The notes: generated from the sequence alone by a model not told the origin. Numbered from the stretch's first letter, positions 1-6,380 are shown. The stretch: 7,429 nucleotides of DNA from Euryarchaeota archaeon UBA125 (GCA_002502625.1 DAPV01000068.1:22410-29838); one strand, 5' to 3'. Numbers and translations are program-made.

Positions 1-2
1 AT

Positions 3-881
3 GGTGAAGGTACTCTAAATGTGATTGGAGAGATCAATGATATTGCTTGCGGAGAGCGAATTTGGAGTTCTCGTTTTGTTGGTGAGATAGGTTATCTTGT
101 AACTTTCCGTAATATCGACCCGTTGTGGACGATAGATCTTTCAGACCCTAGTAACCCTACAATTCTCGGAGAATTAGAGGTGCCTGGTGTTTCTACTTAC
201 ATCCATCCTTTGAATGAGGAACTTCTTCTAACGATTGGAATTGGTCCTGCAGGAGAGGATGGATTTGGACTCGATTGGTCTCAAACTCAGATTAGTCTAT
301 TCGACGTTAGTGATTTGGAGAACCCAAGATTGGCTGATTCTCTATCATTATCTCCTGGATATTTAGATGATAATTGTGCTGATATTCGTTCTTGTGGTTG
401 GTCGTGGTCATGGTCAGAGGCGACATATGAGCACAAGGCGTTCAACTATTGGGCTCCAGAAAATCTTCTTGCAGTACCTCTCTCTACTCATCGTTGGGTT
501 TACGATACGGTTGTAGAAAATGATAGAACATATACTTACTATGGTTATGAATTTGTTTCGATGTTGAAATTAGTAAATGTCGATATTGAAAATAAATCAT
601 TGACAGCACATGGGGAAGTTGATCATTCCTCTTTATATGGAAATGGTGTCCAAGAATACTGGTACTCGAATACAGATATTCGGAGGTCTATCTTTATGGG
701 TGATTATATCTACTCAATTTCCTCTGCAGGAATGACAGTTCACTTAACAGACAATCTTTCGCATGTTGTAACTGTAGATTTACCCGAGGATGATCCTGTA
801 ACGTATTATTACGATACGGAATCTTCTACCACTTCTTCGGATGGTGGTGCTGAACCAGTTGCTGAATCATCTGAATCTTAG
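3..881 (+). CDS. Secreted beta-propeller domain protein, C-terminal part (5' end outside window)
   Basis: The reading frame is open from the first bases of the window to a TAG at 879-881, so this is the last ~292 residues of a longer protein. The sequence fits the archaeal/bacterial 'secreted protein with C-terminal beta-propeller domain' family (Pfam Beta_propel type). Characteristic blocks are VTFRNIDPLWTIDLSDPSNP, then LGELEVPGVSTYIHPL, then SLFDVSDLENPRLADSLSL, and a block like SEATYEHKAFNYWAPENLLAVP near the middle. These repeated 'D-x-S-D-P/L-x-N-P' turns are blade motifs. Two cysteines in the DDNCADIRSCGW stretch could form a disulphide, which fits an extracellular location. After the last blade (ending near VVTVDLPEDD) comes a ~35-residue tail rich in Ser, Thr, Glu and Asp with no membrane helix or anchor, so any signal peptide or membrane anchor must be in the missing N-terminus. 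Biochemical function is unknown. The gene overlaps the convergent dihydroorotase by 15 bp. The GTG at 21 is only an internal codon. Confidence 0.85.
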   Translation, partial: GEGTLNVIGEINDIACGERIWSSRFVGEIGYLVTFRNIDPLWTIDLSDPSNPTILGELEVPGVSTYIHPLNEELLLTIGIGPAGEDGFGLDWSQTQISLFDVSDLENPRLADSLSLSPGYLDDNCADIRSCGWSWSWSEATYEHKAFNYWAPENLLAVPLSTHRWVYDTVVENDRTYTYYGYEFVSMLKLVNVDIENKSLTAHGEVDHSSLYGNGVQEYWYSNTDIRRSIFMGDYIYSISSAGMTVHLTDNLSHVVTVDLPEDDPVTYYYDTESSTTSSDGGAEPVAESSES

Positions 882-2237
882 ACTTCGACCCGTTTGACCA
901 GGTTTAACCAATGGGTTTCCTTTGAATGAACCATTCTTTGTTCTACTATGTACGGGGATTCCATCAACGATGGTCCACATTGGTAATCCAGTGAGTTCAA
1001 ATCCAGAATAAGGGGTCCAACCAACTTTGGTCCAAGTATCCGCATCTGTAATCGTTCGACGTGTCTCTAAATCAACAAGTGTCAAATCACCATCATATCC
1101 TTCGATGAGTGAGCCTTTATTTTCTATATTGTATACCTTAGTTGGTCCTTCACACATCCAACGAACGACATCCGATACACTGCATTTCCCATCCATTGCA
1201 TGTGTTAGCATTAGAGGCAATGAAGTTTCAACCCCTGGCATTCCAGCAGGTGCTTTTGGATATCCAACTGATTTTGCTTTCAAAGTGTGAGGTGCATGAT
1301 CAGTAACAACACAATCAATTGTTCCATCTTTTAGGCGTTCCCATAATTTGTCTTTATCTTCAGTATGGCGAATAGGTGGATTCATTAGTAAACGAACACC
1401 TCTTTCCTCGACATCACTTTGATCGAAAGTCAGGTGTTGAACACAAACTTCTGTGGTAATTAGATTGCCTTTGTTTGAAGCTAACCAATCGGCTTCAACT
1501 CCACTCGTTAGGTGAACAATATGTAGACGATGATCATAATCCTTGGCTAAACCTGATGCCCGTTTTGTTGCCAATAGAGCACATTCAACATCTCTACATT
1601 CTGCATGAGCAGCAATATCAGATCGATGACTAAATTCAGCAATACGTGATTGGAGACGATTTTCATCTTCAGCATGTGTTGCTATGATACCTCCTGTATT
1701 CTCAAAAATTTCCTCAAGATGTTTCTGTTCATGGACAAGTAAATCACCTGTGCTGCTGCCCATGAAAATCTTGATTCCGCAAACTCCCGCGTTATCGGGT
1801 TTTTGAGGTGTCCCAACAGCCTCGATTAAATCATCTAAATTGGTAGGAGTCGCTCCAATAAAGAATCCACTATGAGTTATCGATTTACTTGCAGCCCTAC
1901 GAAATTTATCTTGGAGTACTGTTAGTTTTGTTGCATTAGGTATTGTATTTGGCATATCTAGAAATGCTGTGATACCACCAGCTGCTGCAGCTCTACTTCC
2001 ACTCTCAAGATCTTCTTTTTCTGGATTACCTGGGTCTCGGAAGTGGACATGAGGGTCTATGGCTCCGGGTAATAGGTGTAGTCCTGAACCATCAATAACC
2101 AATTCATGAGTTTCAGGAACCAACCCTCCTTGAGCGGCGATGGTTTTTATTGAGCCATCAGAAACACGTAAATCGCCTTCTACAATACGATTTGGGAGGA
2201 CCATCATCGCATTCTGGACAAGAAGGTCGCCTGTCAT
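867..2237 (-). CDS. pyrC: Dihydroorotase (PyrC, amidohydrolase superfamily)
   Basis: Dihydroorotase interconverts N-carbamoyl-L-aspartate and L-dihydroorotate, the third step of de novo pyrimidine synthesis, in the cytoplasm. All expected amidohydrolase landmarks are present (numbered from the ATG at 2237): the metal-binding H63-x-H65 with R67 in DPHVHFRDPG, substrate-side N97 in MPNT, K156 in GIKIFMGSSTG as the likely carboxylated bridging lysine, H188 in ATHAEDE, H242 in HIVHLTS, and catalytic D313 in VTDHAPH. The length, 456 residues, is normal for the long (type I-like) enzymes. The GSSTG context resembles the dihydroorotase subgroup also found in Bacteroidetes. Allantoinase or hydantoinase is the main alternative, but the DPHVHFRDPG and MPNT context favours dihydroorotase. 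A TTG at 2240 lies just before the ATG, and an in-frame TGA lies at 2250-2252, so the start is TTG2240 or ATG2237; I chose ATG. No Shine-Dalgarno is visible. No other pyr gene is in the window. The 3' end runs 15 bp into the convergent propeller gene. Confidence 0.93.
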   Translation of the reverse strand: MTGDLLVQNAMMVLPNRIVEGDLRVSDGSIKTIAAQGGLVPETHELVIDGSGLHLLPGAIDPHVHFRDPGNPEKEDLESGSRAAAAGGITAFLDMPNTIPNATKLTVLQDKFRRAASKSITHSGFFIGATPTNLDDLIEAVGTPQKPDNAGVCGIKIFMGSSTGDLLVHEQKHLEEIFENTGGIIATHAEDENRLQSRIAEFSHRSDIAAHAECRDVECALLATKRASGLAKDYDHRLHIVHLTSGVEADWLASNKGNLITTEVCVQHLTFDQSDVEERGVRLLMNPPIRHTEDKDKLWERLKDGTIDCVVTDHAPHTLKAKSVGYPKAPAGMPGVETSLPLMLTHAMDGKCSVSDVVRWMCEGPTKVYNIENKGSLIEGYDGDLTLVDLETRRTITDADTWTKVGWTPYSGFELTGLPMWTIVDGIPVHSRTKNGSFKGNPLVKPGQTGRSLRFR

Positions 2238-2271
2238 CAATACGAAATTTCATTTCTAGTCCATCAACCCG

Positions 2272-2289
2272 TCGATATTCAACTATCGA
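2272..2289. promoter_or_regulatory. Inverted repeat in the divergent promoter region (possible operator)
   Basis: TCGATA at 2272-2277 is repeated inverted as TATCGA at 2284-2289 with a 6-nt spacer. It lies between the dihydroorotase start and the TATA-like element assigned to the initiator tRNA. If dihydroorotase is transcribed from the reverse-strand TATAAG at 2298-2293, this dyad sits between its TATA box and its start site, a usual position for a repressor. Half-sites of 6 bp in AT-rich DNA can arise by chance, and no regulator is visible nearby. Confidence 0.25.
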
Positions 2290-2291
2290 TT

Positions 2292-2299
2292 TCTTATAC
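2292..2299 (+). promoter_or_regulatory. TATA-like box for initiator tRNA (perhaps shared with the divergent dihydroorotase)
   Basis: TCTTATAC is centred about 25 bp before the mature 5' end of the tRNA at 2321, the normal archaeal distance from TATA box to transcription start. Transcription would therefore begin at or within a few bases of the mature tRNA end, with a very short leader. Read on the other strand the same bases give TATAAGA, which could serve the divergent dihydroorotase with a ~30-nt 5' UTR. Placement is by inspection only. Confidence 0.45.
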
Positions 2300-2320
2300 G
2301 TGTCTAGATTCGGGCTAGGT

Positions 2321-2398
2321 AGCGAGGTGGGGTAGTCTGGTTATCCCGTCGGGCTCATAACCCGGAGACCGATGGTTCAAATCCATCCCTCGCTACCA
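2321..2398 (+). tRNA. Initiator tRNA-Met (anticodon CAT), with encoded CCA
   Basis: The cloverleaf folds completely: acceptor AGCGAGG (2321-2327) with CCTCGCT (2388-2394), a D arm GGGT...TCCC with A14, G18-G19 and A21 in place, anticodon stem TCGGG/CCCGG around loop CTCATAA, a 5-nt variable loop AGACC, T arm GATGG-TTCAAAT-CCATC, discriminator A at 2395 and CCA at 2396-2398. Two features mark it as the initiator rather than the elongator: an A1-U72 first pair, as in archaeal and eukaryotic initiators, and three consecutive G-C pairs at the base of the anticodon stem (GGG/CCC next to the loop). U13-U22 at the inner end of the D stem is unpaired. There is no intron. The acceptor helix can be extended by three more pairs, GGT at 2318-2320 with ACC at 2395-2397. 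A short T run (2399-2402) follows and may help termination. Confidence 0.95.
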
Positions 2399-2417
2399 TT
2401 TTCTATTCATCGAGGGT

Positions 2418-2427
2418 CTTATCTATC
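2418..2427 (+). promoter_or_regulatory. TATA-like box for the lipoprotein gene (leaderless transcript likely)
   Basis: CTTATCTATC is centred about 25 bp before the ATG at 2447. This spacing would place the transcription start on or next to the start codon, which fits a leaderless mRNA and the absence of any Shine-Dalgarno in the pyrimidine-rich stretch between the tRNA and the gene. Read-through from the tRNA is the alternative. Prediction by eye only. Confidence 0.35.
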
Positions 2428-2446
2428 TCTTTCAGTATCGTTTTTC

Positions 2447-3199
2447 ATGCGAGACAAGTTCATCGCGATATTGTTGGCTTGCTCGTTCCTATTTTCAGGA
2501 TGTATTGGAGGAGATGAAGAGTCTTCAGTCATTGAGATATCTGTAGACATGGAAGGAGCTCCAGGGATTGTCCATTTTGTCAAAGATGCGAATAATGGCA
2601 CGTCAATACAAGGAATGCAGGTATTCTTTGATTTTACTGGTACTGATTCGTCAGGAGGAGCAATCACAGAGTATTGGTTGGAACCAGGAGACGGGTCATC
2701 GAGAATTTCTTCAAATGCAGCTGATTCTAAGATATTGTCAAGAGAATATGTATCATATGGGGGATTTATGTCTAAAGCAGGTGCTAATGATTCAGGAGGA
2801 AATAGCATACATGAAGAGATTAGTATATCTTTAGGTGGAGCATTTCACATAAATCAAACAAGTCCGACAGGAGTAGATGAACCCGCAGATCTACATATCG
2901 ATTCAATGAACATAAATAGTATTCAAAATCCAATAAAACTAGAAATTTCTTCAAGTCTAACAAATGTAGAGAATGTGGCTCCATTACCTCCACCCGATGA
3001 TGTGGAAATCACTTGGCAATTATTCGATCCTTCTGGAGAACTAATTGCAACTCATACTCAAGTAATTGGAGAAGATCAATCATATACTTGGACGCACAGT
3101 GAAGAAAATCCAATGCCGGGAGGATGGAATTTGATTATCGGCGATGCAGTTGATGATGAAAATGTAAATCAGGAAACGACAGCATTGATGTTGTTCTAA
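2447..3199 (+). CDS. Predicted lipoprotein of unknown function with PKD-like segment
   Basis: The 250-residue protein starts at ATG 2447. An upstream in-frame start at 2372 lies inside the tRNA and is not credible. The N-terminus is a classic lipoprotein signal: MRDK, a hydrophobic core (residues 5-16), and a lipobox ending LFSGC with the lipidated cysteine at residue 19, followed by GGDEE as a flexible acidic linker. The mature protein should therefore be anchored outside the cytoplasmic membrane. Residues ~60-84 (FFDFTGTDSSGGAITEYWLE followed by PGDGSS) resemble a PKD-type beta-sandwich edge with its 'D-G-x-I-x-x-Y-W...GDG' pattern, though it is degenerate. Residues ~200-245 (VTWQ-like ITWQLFDPSGELIATHTQVI, then PGGWNLIIGDA) look like a second beta-sandwich strand set. 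No catalytic motif is visible. The protein is acidic and Ser/Asn-rich, as usual for marine secreted proteins. I do not recognise a named family; a role in surface adhesion or ligand binding would be a guess. Confidence 0.8.
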   Translation: MRDKFIAILLACSFLFSGCIGGDEESSVIEISVDMEGAPGIVHFVKDANNGTSIQGMQVFFDFTGTDSSGGAITEYWLEPGDGSSRISSNAADSKILSREYVSYGGFMSKAGANDSGGNSIHEEISISLGGAFHINQTSPTGVDEPADLHIDSMNINSIQNPIKLEISSSLTNVENVAPLPPPDDVEITWQLFDPSGELIATHTQVIGEDQSYTWTHSEENPMPGGWNLIIGDAVDDENVNQETTALMLF

Positions 3200-3308
3200 C
3201 TACAGTTTCGGAATTAATTGAATTAGAACTGAAAGTGAAAAAAGAACATACTGGTACAATATGATGTGTAAATACAATCTAAATAATTCAAAAGGCCTCC
3301 ATCATTTC

Positions 3309-3317
3309 TTCATATAC
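3309..3317 (+). promoter_or_regulatory. TATA-like box for radA
   Basis: TTCATATAC lies in the 161-bp gap between the lipoprotein gene and the chosen radA start. Its centre is about 25 bp upstream of ~3339, giving an expected transcription start near the first possible ATG (3337) and a leader of about 20 nt to the preferred ATG at 3361. The rest of the gap (3200-3308) is AT-rich; I see no gene, RNA or clear terminator hairpin in it. Confidence 0.4.
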
Positions 3318-3344
3318 TGCCGAACATTAGTTGGAAATGAATCA

Positions 3345-3350
3345 GAGGAG
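3345..3350 (+). promoter_or_regulatory. Shine-Dalgarno-like GAGGAG deciding the radA start
   Basis: GAGGAG ends 10 nt before ATG 3361. It supports that codon as the start over TTG 3331 and ATG 3337, which both lie upstream of it. The ATG directly following it (3351) is out of frame. The spacing is at the long end of the usual range. Confidence 0.5.
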
Positions 3351-3360
3351 ATGGAAACCT

Positions 3361-4377
3361 ATGGCAAGTAAGAAAAAAAGCGAAACGAACATGGACGGCG
3401 AAGAGGAAGAGATTCCAATGGTCGAGATAGAAGAGGATGAGGAGGCGACGATTGAGGACCTCCCAGGTGTTGGTCCAGCAACTGCGGAGAAATTGAAAGA
3501 AGCAGGTTTTGATGACCTGTTAGCAATTGCAGTAATGAGTCCAACTGAGTTAGCTGAACAGGCAGAACTTGGTGAAGCAGTCTCTTCAAAGATTATTCAG
3601 GGTGCAAAGAAGTTAGCAAATATCGGCGGATTTTTGAGTGGTAGTAAATTACTAGATAGAAGGAAGCAGGTTCTCAAATTATCTAGTGGTTCAAGTGCAC
3701 TCGATGAATTACTGGGCGGTGGATTTGAAACTCAAAGTATATGCGAAGTATTCGGAGAATTTGGTAGTGGTAAAACTCAGATTGGACATCAATTAGCAGT
3801 GAATACCCTACTGCCATTGGATAAAGGTGGATTAGCCGGAGAAGTATTCTATATCGATACAGAAGATACATTTCGTCCTGAAAGGATAGCACAAATGGCT
3901 GAGGCTATAGGTATGGATCCAGAAGATGCATTAGAAAGAATTCATGTCGCTAGAGCATACAATTCAGCACATCAAATGCTTCTAGTTGATGAAATTAAAC
4001 GCATGTCAAAATCAATTGAGGTCAAATTAATTATCGTTGACTCATTAACTAGTCATTTCAGAGCAGAATATGTAGGAAGAGGTATGCTTGCACCACGTCA
4101 ACAGAAGTTGAATCGACATTTGAAGGAATTGAAACAACTTTCAGATGTTCATAATGCATTAGTATTGGTCACTAACCAAGTAATGTCTAATCCAGGAACA
4201 ATGTGGGGGGATCCAACTAAAGCAATTGGTGGACATATCGTTGGCCATGCAAGTACATTCCGACTCTACTTAAGGAAATCAAAGGGTGGTCGTAGAGTAG
4301 CGCGCCTTATTGATAGTCCAAATTTACCTGAGGGTGATGCTGTGATTAGTGTACTTTCTGAAGGAATTCGTGATTAA
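3361..4377 (+). CDS. radA: DNA repair and recombination protein RadA
   Basis: RadA is the archaeal RecA/Rad51 orthologue: an ATP-dependent recombinase that forms filaments on single-stranded DNA and catalyses strand exchange. From ATG 3361 it has 338 residues, close to other euryarchaeal RadA proteins. Domain order: an acidic N-terminal tail (residues 12-30, mostly Glu/Asp), a helix-hairpin-helix DNA-binding domain beginning DLPGVGPATAEKL (33-45), a linker with the polymerisation motif around F91 (GGFLSG), then the ATPase core. The core has Walker A GEFGSGKT (132-139, K138), Walker B LIIVD (D227), and the DNA-binding L2 region beginning NQVMSNPG and continuing through GDPTKAIGGHIVGH. The C-terminal signature RLIDSPNLPEGDAV is also typical, and separates it from the RadB paralogue, which lacks the HhH domain. 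F-L-S-G at the polymerisation motif rather than F-x-x-A matches the pattern I recall in haloarchaeal RadA. TTG 3331 and ATG 3337 are possible longer starts (+10 or +8 residues). The stop codon directly abuts that of the convergent peptidase. Confidence 0.97.
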   Translation: MASKKKSETNMDGEEEEIPMVEIEEDEEATIEDLPGVGPATAEKLKEAGFDDLLAIAVMSPTELAEQAELGEAVSSKIIQGAKKLANIGGFLSGSKLLDRRKQVLKLSSGSSALDELLGGGFETQSICEVFGEFGSGKTQIGHQLAVNTLLPLDKGGLAGEVFYIDTEDTFRPERIAQMAEAIGMDPEDALERIHVARAYNSAHQMLLVDEIKRMSKSIEVKLIIVDSLTSHFRAEYVGRGMLAPRQQKLNRHLKELKQLSDVHNALVLVTNQVMSNPGTMWGDPTKAIGGHIVGHASTFRLYLRKSKGGRRVARLIDSPNLPEGDAVISVLSEGIRD

Positions 4378-6063
4378 TTAAGCAGGTAAATCTGCAAGTT
4401 TATCTTGAACAGCTTCAATGAGACTCCGAACAGTATTTGGATCGAATGAGAATTCCAGTTTTGCTGTACTAAATAGTTCAGGTAGAGGTTTACTTCCTCC
4501 AAGTTTCATGGAATCTGCATAATTCTCAAGAGCGAATTCAATGGATTCAAGTGATTGTAGCCAAATTTGTAATGCACCTAGTTGTGCAATTCCATATTCA
4601 ATATAATAGAATGGATATGTGAACAAATGTAATTGACGATGCCAACCGATATCTCTCAATTCTTCAATTCCATCCCATTCGACATCTGCTCCAAATCTGG
4701 AACGTAAATTTCTCCAAATTTTTGTTCGTTCTTCTTTACTATGACCTGGATTTGTATGCACCCAATGCTGGAAAGCATCTATTGTTGCAATCCAAGGTAG
4801 AAGACTAACTATTCCTTCAAGATGATTTCTTCTTGCTCGATCAGCATCCTTCTTTGAATAGAACTCTTCTAAGTGAGGATGTACTAAGAGTTCCATACTC
4901 ATTGCTGCTACCTCTGCATATTCTATAGGTGGATTTCTATGGTCGATTAACTGTAATTCACTTGAATAAATTGCATGAAATGCATGTCCTGCCTCGTGTA
5001 CCATTGTCTCTAAGTCTCTCTGTAATCCTGTTGCATTCATGAAGATAAACGGCCTTCTAATGCGATCAAAACTAATTTGATATCCTCCGGGTGCCTTTCC
5101 TTTACGACTATCTAAATCCAATGATTTACCATCTCTTAAACTATCAAACATACTTCCTAGTTCATTGCTGATTTTATGGAACATTTTTGAAGTTCCTTCT
5201 ACCATTTCATCTACATTATTGAATGGTTTCAGAGGAGGTCTTGCGTATACATCTACTCCTAAATCCCATGGTCTTAGGGTATTGACTTTCAAGAGCTCTT
5301 TTCTTTGTTTATCTAGAACTCTTCCCAAAGGGACACAGACTTGTTCTGCTGCTGCATGAAAATCTTCACAATCGACAGGAGTGTAGTCGAATCTATGTTT
5401 TGCAACAAATGCATAGTCTCGGTAATTTTCAAAACCTGCATTAATTGCAATTTGATGTCTTATTGAGAGCATTTTTCCATATAAGTCATCAATTTTGTCA
5501 GCATCTTTTGATCTTCTCTCCCAGACTACTCTCCATGCATCTTCTCTTGTTTCTCTATTGGTGACTTGCAGATACTTTCCCATCTGTTGCATGGTTTTTT
5601 CTTCTCCATCGAATGAAACCATCATTGATCCACAAATTTCTTCATACTGTTGTCCTAATTTTGTTAATTCTGTTCTAAGAGGTATGTTTTCTTCTCTGAA
5701 AATCTCAATATCTGCTCGTATGTCTCGTATCATTACTCCAAATTTGTCTTGGTCTAGTTCGTCTAAAATTGGTGAATCCATGATTCTTCGATTAAGACGA
5801 TCTCCAATGGCAGAGAGTTTTGGTTCTACATTTTCTACAAAGTCGAGATATGCATTTTTTTTGTCATCATCTTCAGTAGAACAAGTCATAGCGACATAAA
5901 GTCTAGAACCTGCTTCAGAGACCCATTCACGAAGCTCGCTTTCATCATTGATCATGTTTTCTAGTTGCTCTATGCTATCTAAAGAACGACTAACTAAGTC
6001 TTCATAGAGAGGTTCTAATTCTGCCCATAAGGTAGCATTCAATTGGTTAGGAACGAAGCCCAT
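4378..6063 (-). CDS. M3 family oligoendopeptidase (PepF-like zinc metallopeptidase)
   Basis: This 561-residue protein is a gluzincin peptidase of family M3, which cleaves short peptides in the cytoplasm and probably helps recycle peptides released by the proteasome. The zinc site is intact: H356-E357-A-G-H360 (in MVHEAGHAFHAIY) supplies two histidine ligands and the catalytic glutamate, and E384, 28 residues after the first histidine in EYAEVAAMSMELL, is the third ligand, the spacing seen in PepF. The C-terminal substrate-side motif YPFYYIEYGIAQLGALQ (~483-499) is also typical. Length and motifs fit the M3B subgroup annotated as 'M3 family oligoendopeptidase' (not classical PepF) better than thimet-like enzymes. 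There is no signal peptide, so it should act inside the cell. The N-terminal half is helical and acidic, as expected for the channel lid. The start ATG lies 30 nt after the stop of the zinc-knuckle gene, with no Shine-Dalgarno, so it is probably the last gene of the hel308-cgi121 unit. Confidence 0.93.
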   Translation of the reverse strand: MGFVPNQLNATLWAELEPLYEDLVSRSLDSIEQLENMINDESELREWVSEAGSRLYVAMTCSTEDDDKKNAYLDFVENVEPKLSAIGDRLNRRIMDSPILDELDQDKFGVMIRDIRADIEIFREENIPLRTELTKLGQQYEEICGSMMVSFDGEEKTMQQMGKYLQVTNRETREDAWRVVWERRSKDADKIDDLYGKMLSIRHQIAINAGFENYRDYAFVAKHRFDYTPVDCEDFHAAAEQVCVPLGRVLDKQRKELLKVNTLRPWDLGVDVYARPPLKPFNNVDEMVEGTSKMFHKISNELGSMFDSLRDGKSLDLDSRKGKAPGGYQISFDRIRRPFIFMNATGLQRDLETMVHEAGHAFHAIYSSELQLIDHRNPPIEYAEVAAMSMELLVHPHLEEFYSKKDADRARRNHLEGIVSLLPWIATIDAFQHWVHTNPGHSKEERTKIWRNLRSRFGADVEWDGIEELRDIGWHRQLHLFTYPFYYIEYGIAQLGALQIWLQSLESIEFALENYADSMKLGGSKPLPELFSTAKLEFSFDPNTVRSLIEAVQDKLADLPA

Positions 6064-6093
6064 GAGACGGCAAAGGGTAGGGGGATTCGTAAA

Positions 6094-6345
6094 TCATTCT
6101 GTTCGTACCGATAACGGACCTTCTGGTAGAGGTCCTTCTTCACGAGTCCATTTTGCACATTTCCAAACATCTACTGCATCCTTTACTTTCTGTCTCATTT
6201 CTTCTAAGTCAGGATGATCAGGATTGGTTTTTTCAGTCCAACAAGCGATACAGTACCTCTTTCCTTTGTAATCGACGTAGTTCATCGGTGTACAAGGGAT
6301 TCCGCATGTCACACAATTTCGAAGGCCATGGAACTTCGGCATCAT
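6094..6345 (-). CDS. Small four-cysteine zinc-knuckle (treble-clef/LIM-like) protein
   Basis: The protein has 83 residues if started at the first ATG (6345); GTG 6348 and ATG 6342 are equally possible, since the gene begins with three consecutive start-type codons. C11-V-T-C14 and C32-I-A-C35 form two CxxC pairs 17 residues apart, a spacing suited to one zinc ion. The second pair sits in the context YKGKRYCIACW, reminiscent of the 'y-x-g-k-x-Y-C-x-x-C' half of LIM or treble-clef fingers. Two extra cysteines (C18, C63) are not obviously part of the site. The rest is a charged helix (DLEEMRQKVKDAVDVWKC) and a Pro/Gly/Glu-rich tail. No catalytic domain is visible, so a nucleic acid or protein binding role is plausible but unproven. 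It lies 43 nt after cgi121 and 30 nt before the M3 peptidase on the same strand, which suggests co-transcription. I recognise no named family. Confidence 0.8.
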   Translation of the reverse strand: MMPKFHGLRNCVTCGIPCTPMNYVDYKGKRYCIACWTEKTNPDHPDLEEMRQKVKDAVDVWKCAKWTREEGPLPEGPLSVRTE

Positions 6346-6380
6346 CACTGGGAAGAGAGACTACTCTATGAGTTTCTCGA

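Noticed and set aside
409..420. Short repeated tggtc units (WSWSWS)
   Set aside because: Only a three-fold tryptophan-serine codon repeat within the propeller coding sequence; no larger repeat structure.
2378..2398. tRNA 3' end as an integration (attachment) site for a mobile element
   Set aside because: No second copy of the tRNA 3' end, no integrase gene and no foreign-looking genes are visible; the downstream genes are a lipoprotein and radA.
2372..2446. Longer start for the lipoprotein, adding 25 residues before MRDK
   Set aside because: It begins inside the T arm of the initiator tRNA and would bury the lipoprotein signal peptide; ATG 2447 gives a perfect signal peptide and lipobox.
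2419..2808. 129-codon open frame on the minus strand opposite the lipoprotein
   Set aside because: It is antisense to a gene with a clear signal peptide, and its protein is unrecognisable and low in plausibility; a shadow frame.
3200..3330. Possible small RNA or extra gene between the lipoprotein and radA
   Set aside because: AT-rich, no sizeable open frame, no stable hairpin noticed; best explained as 3' flank plus the radA promoter.
5495..5899. 134-codon open frame on the plus strand opposite the M3 peptidase
   Set aside because: Ser-rich translation typical of the complement of a Glu/Asp-rich gene; the peptidase on the other strand is unambiguous.
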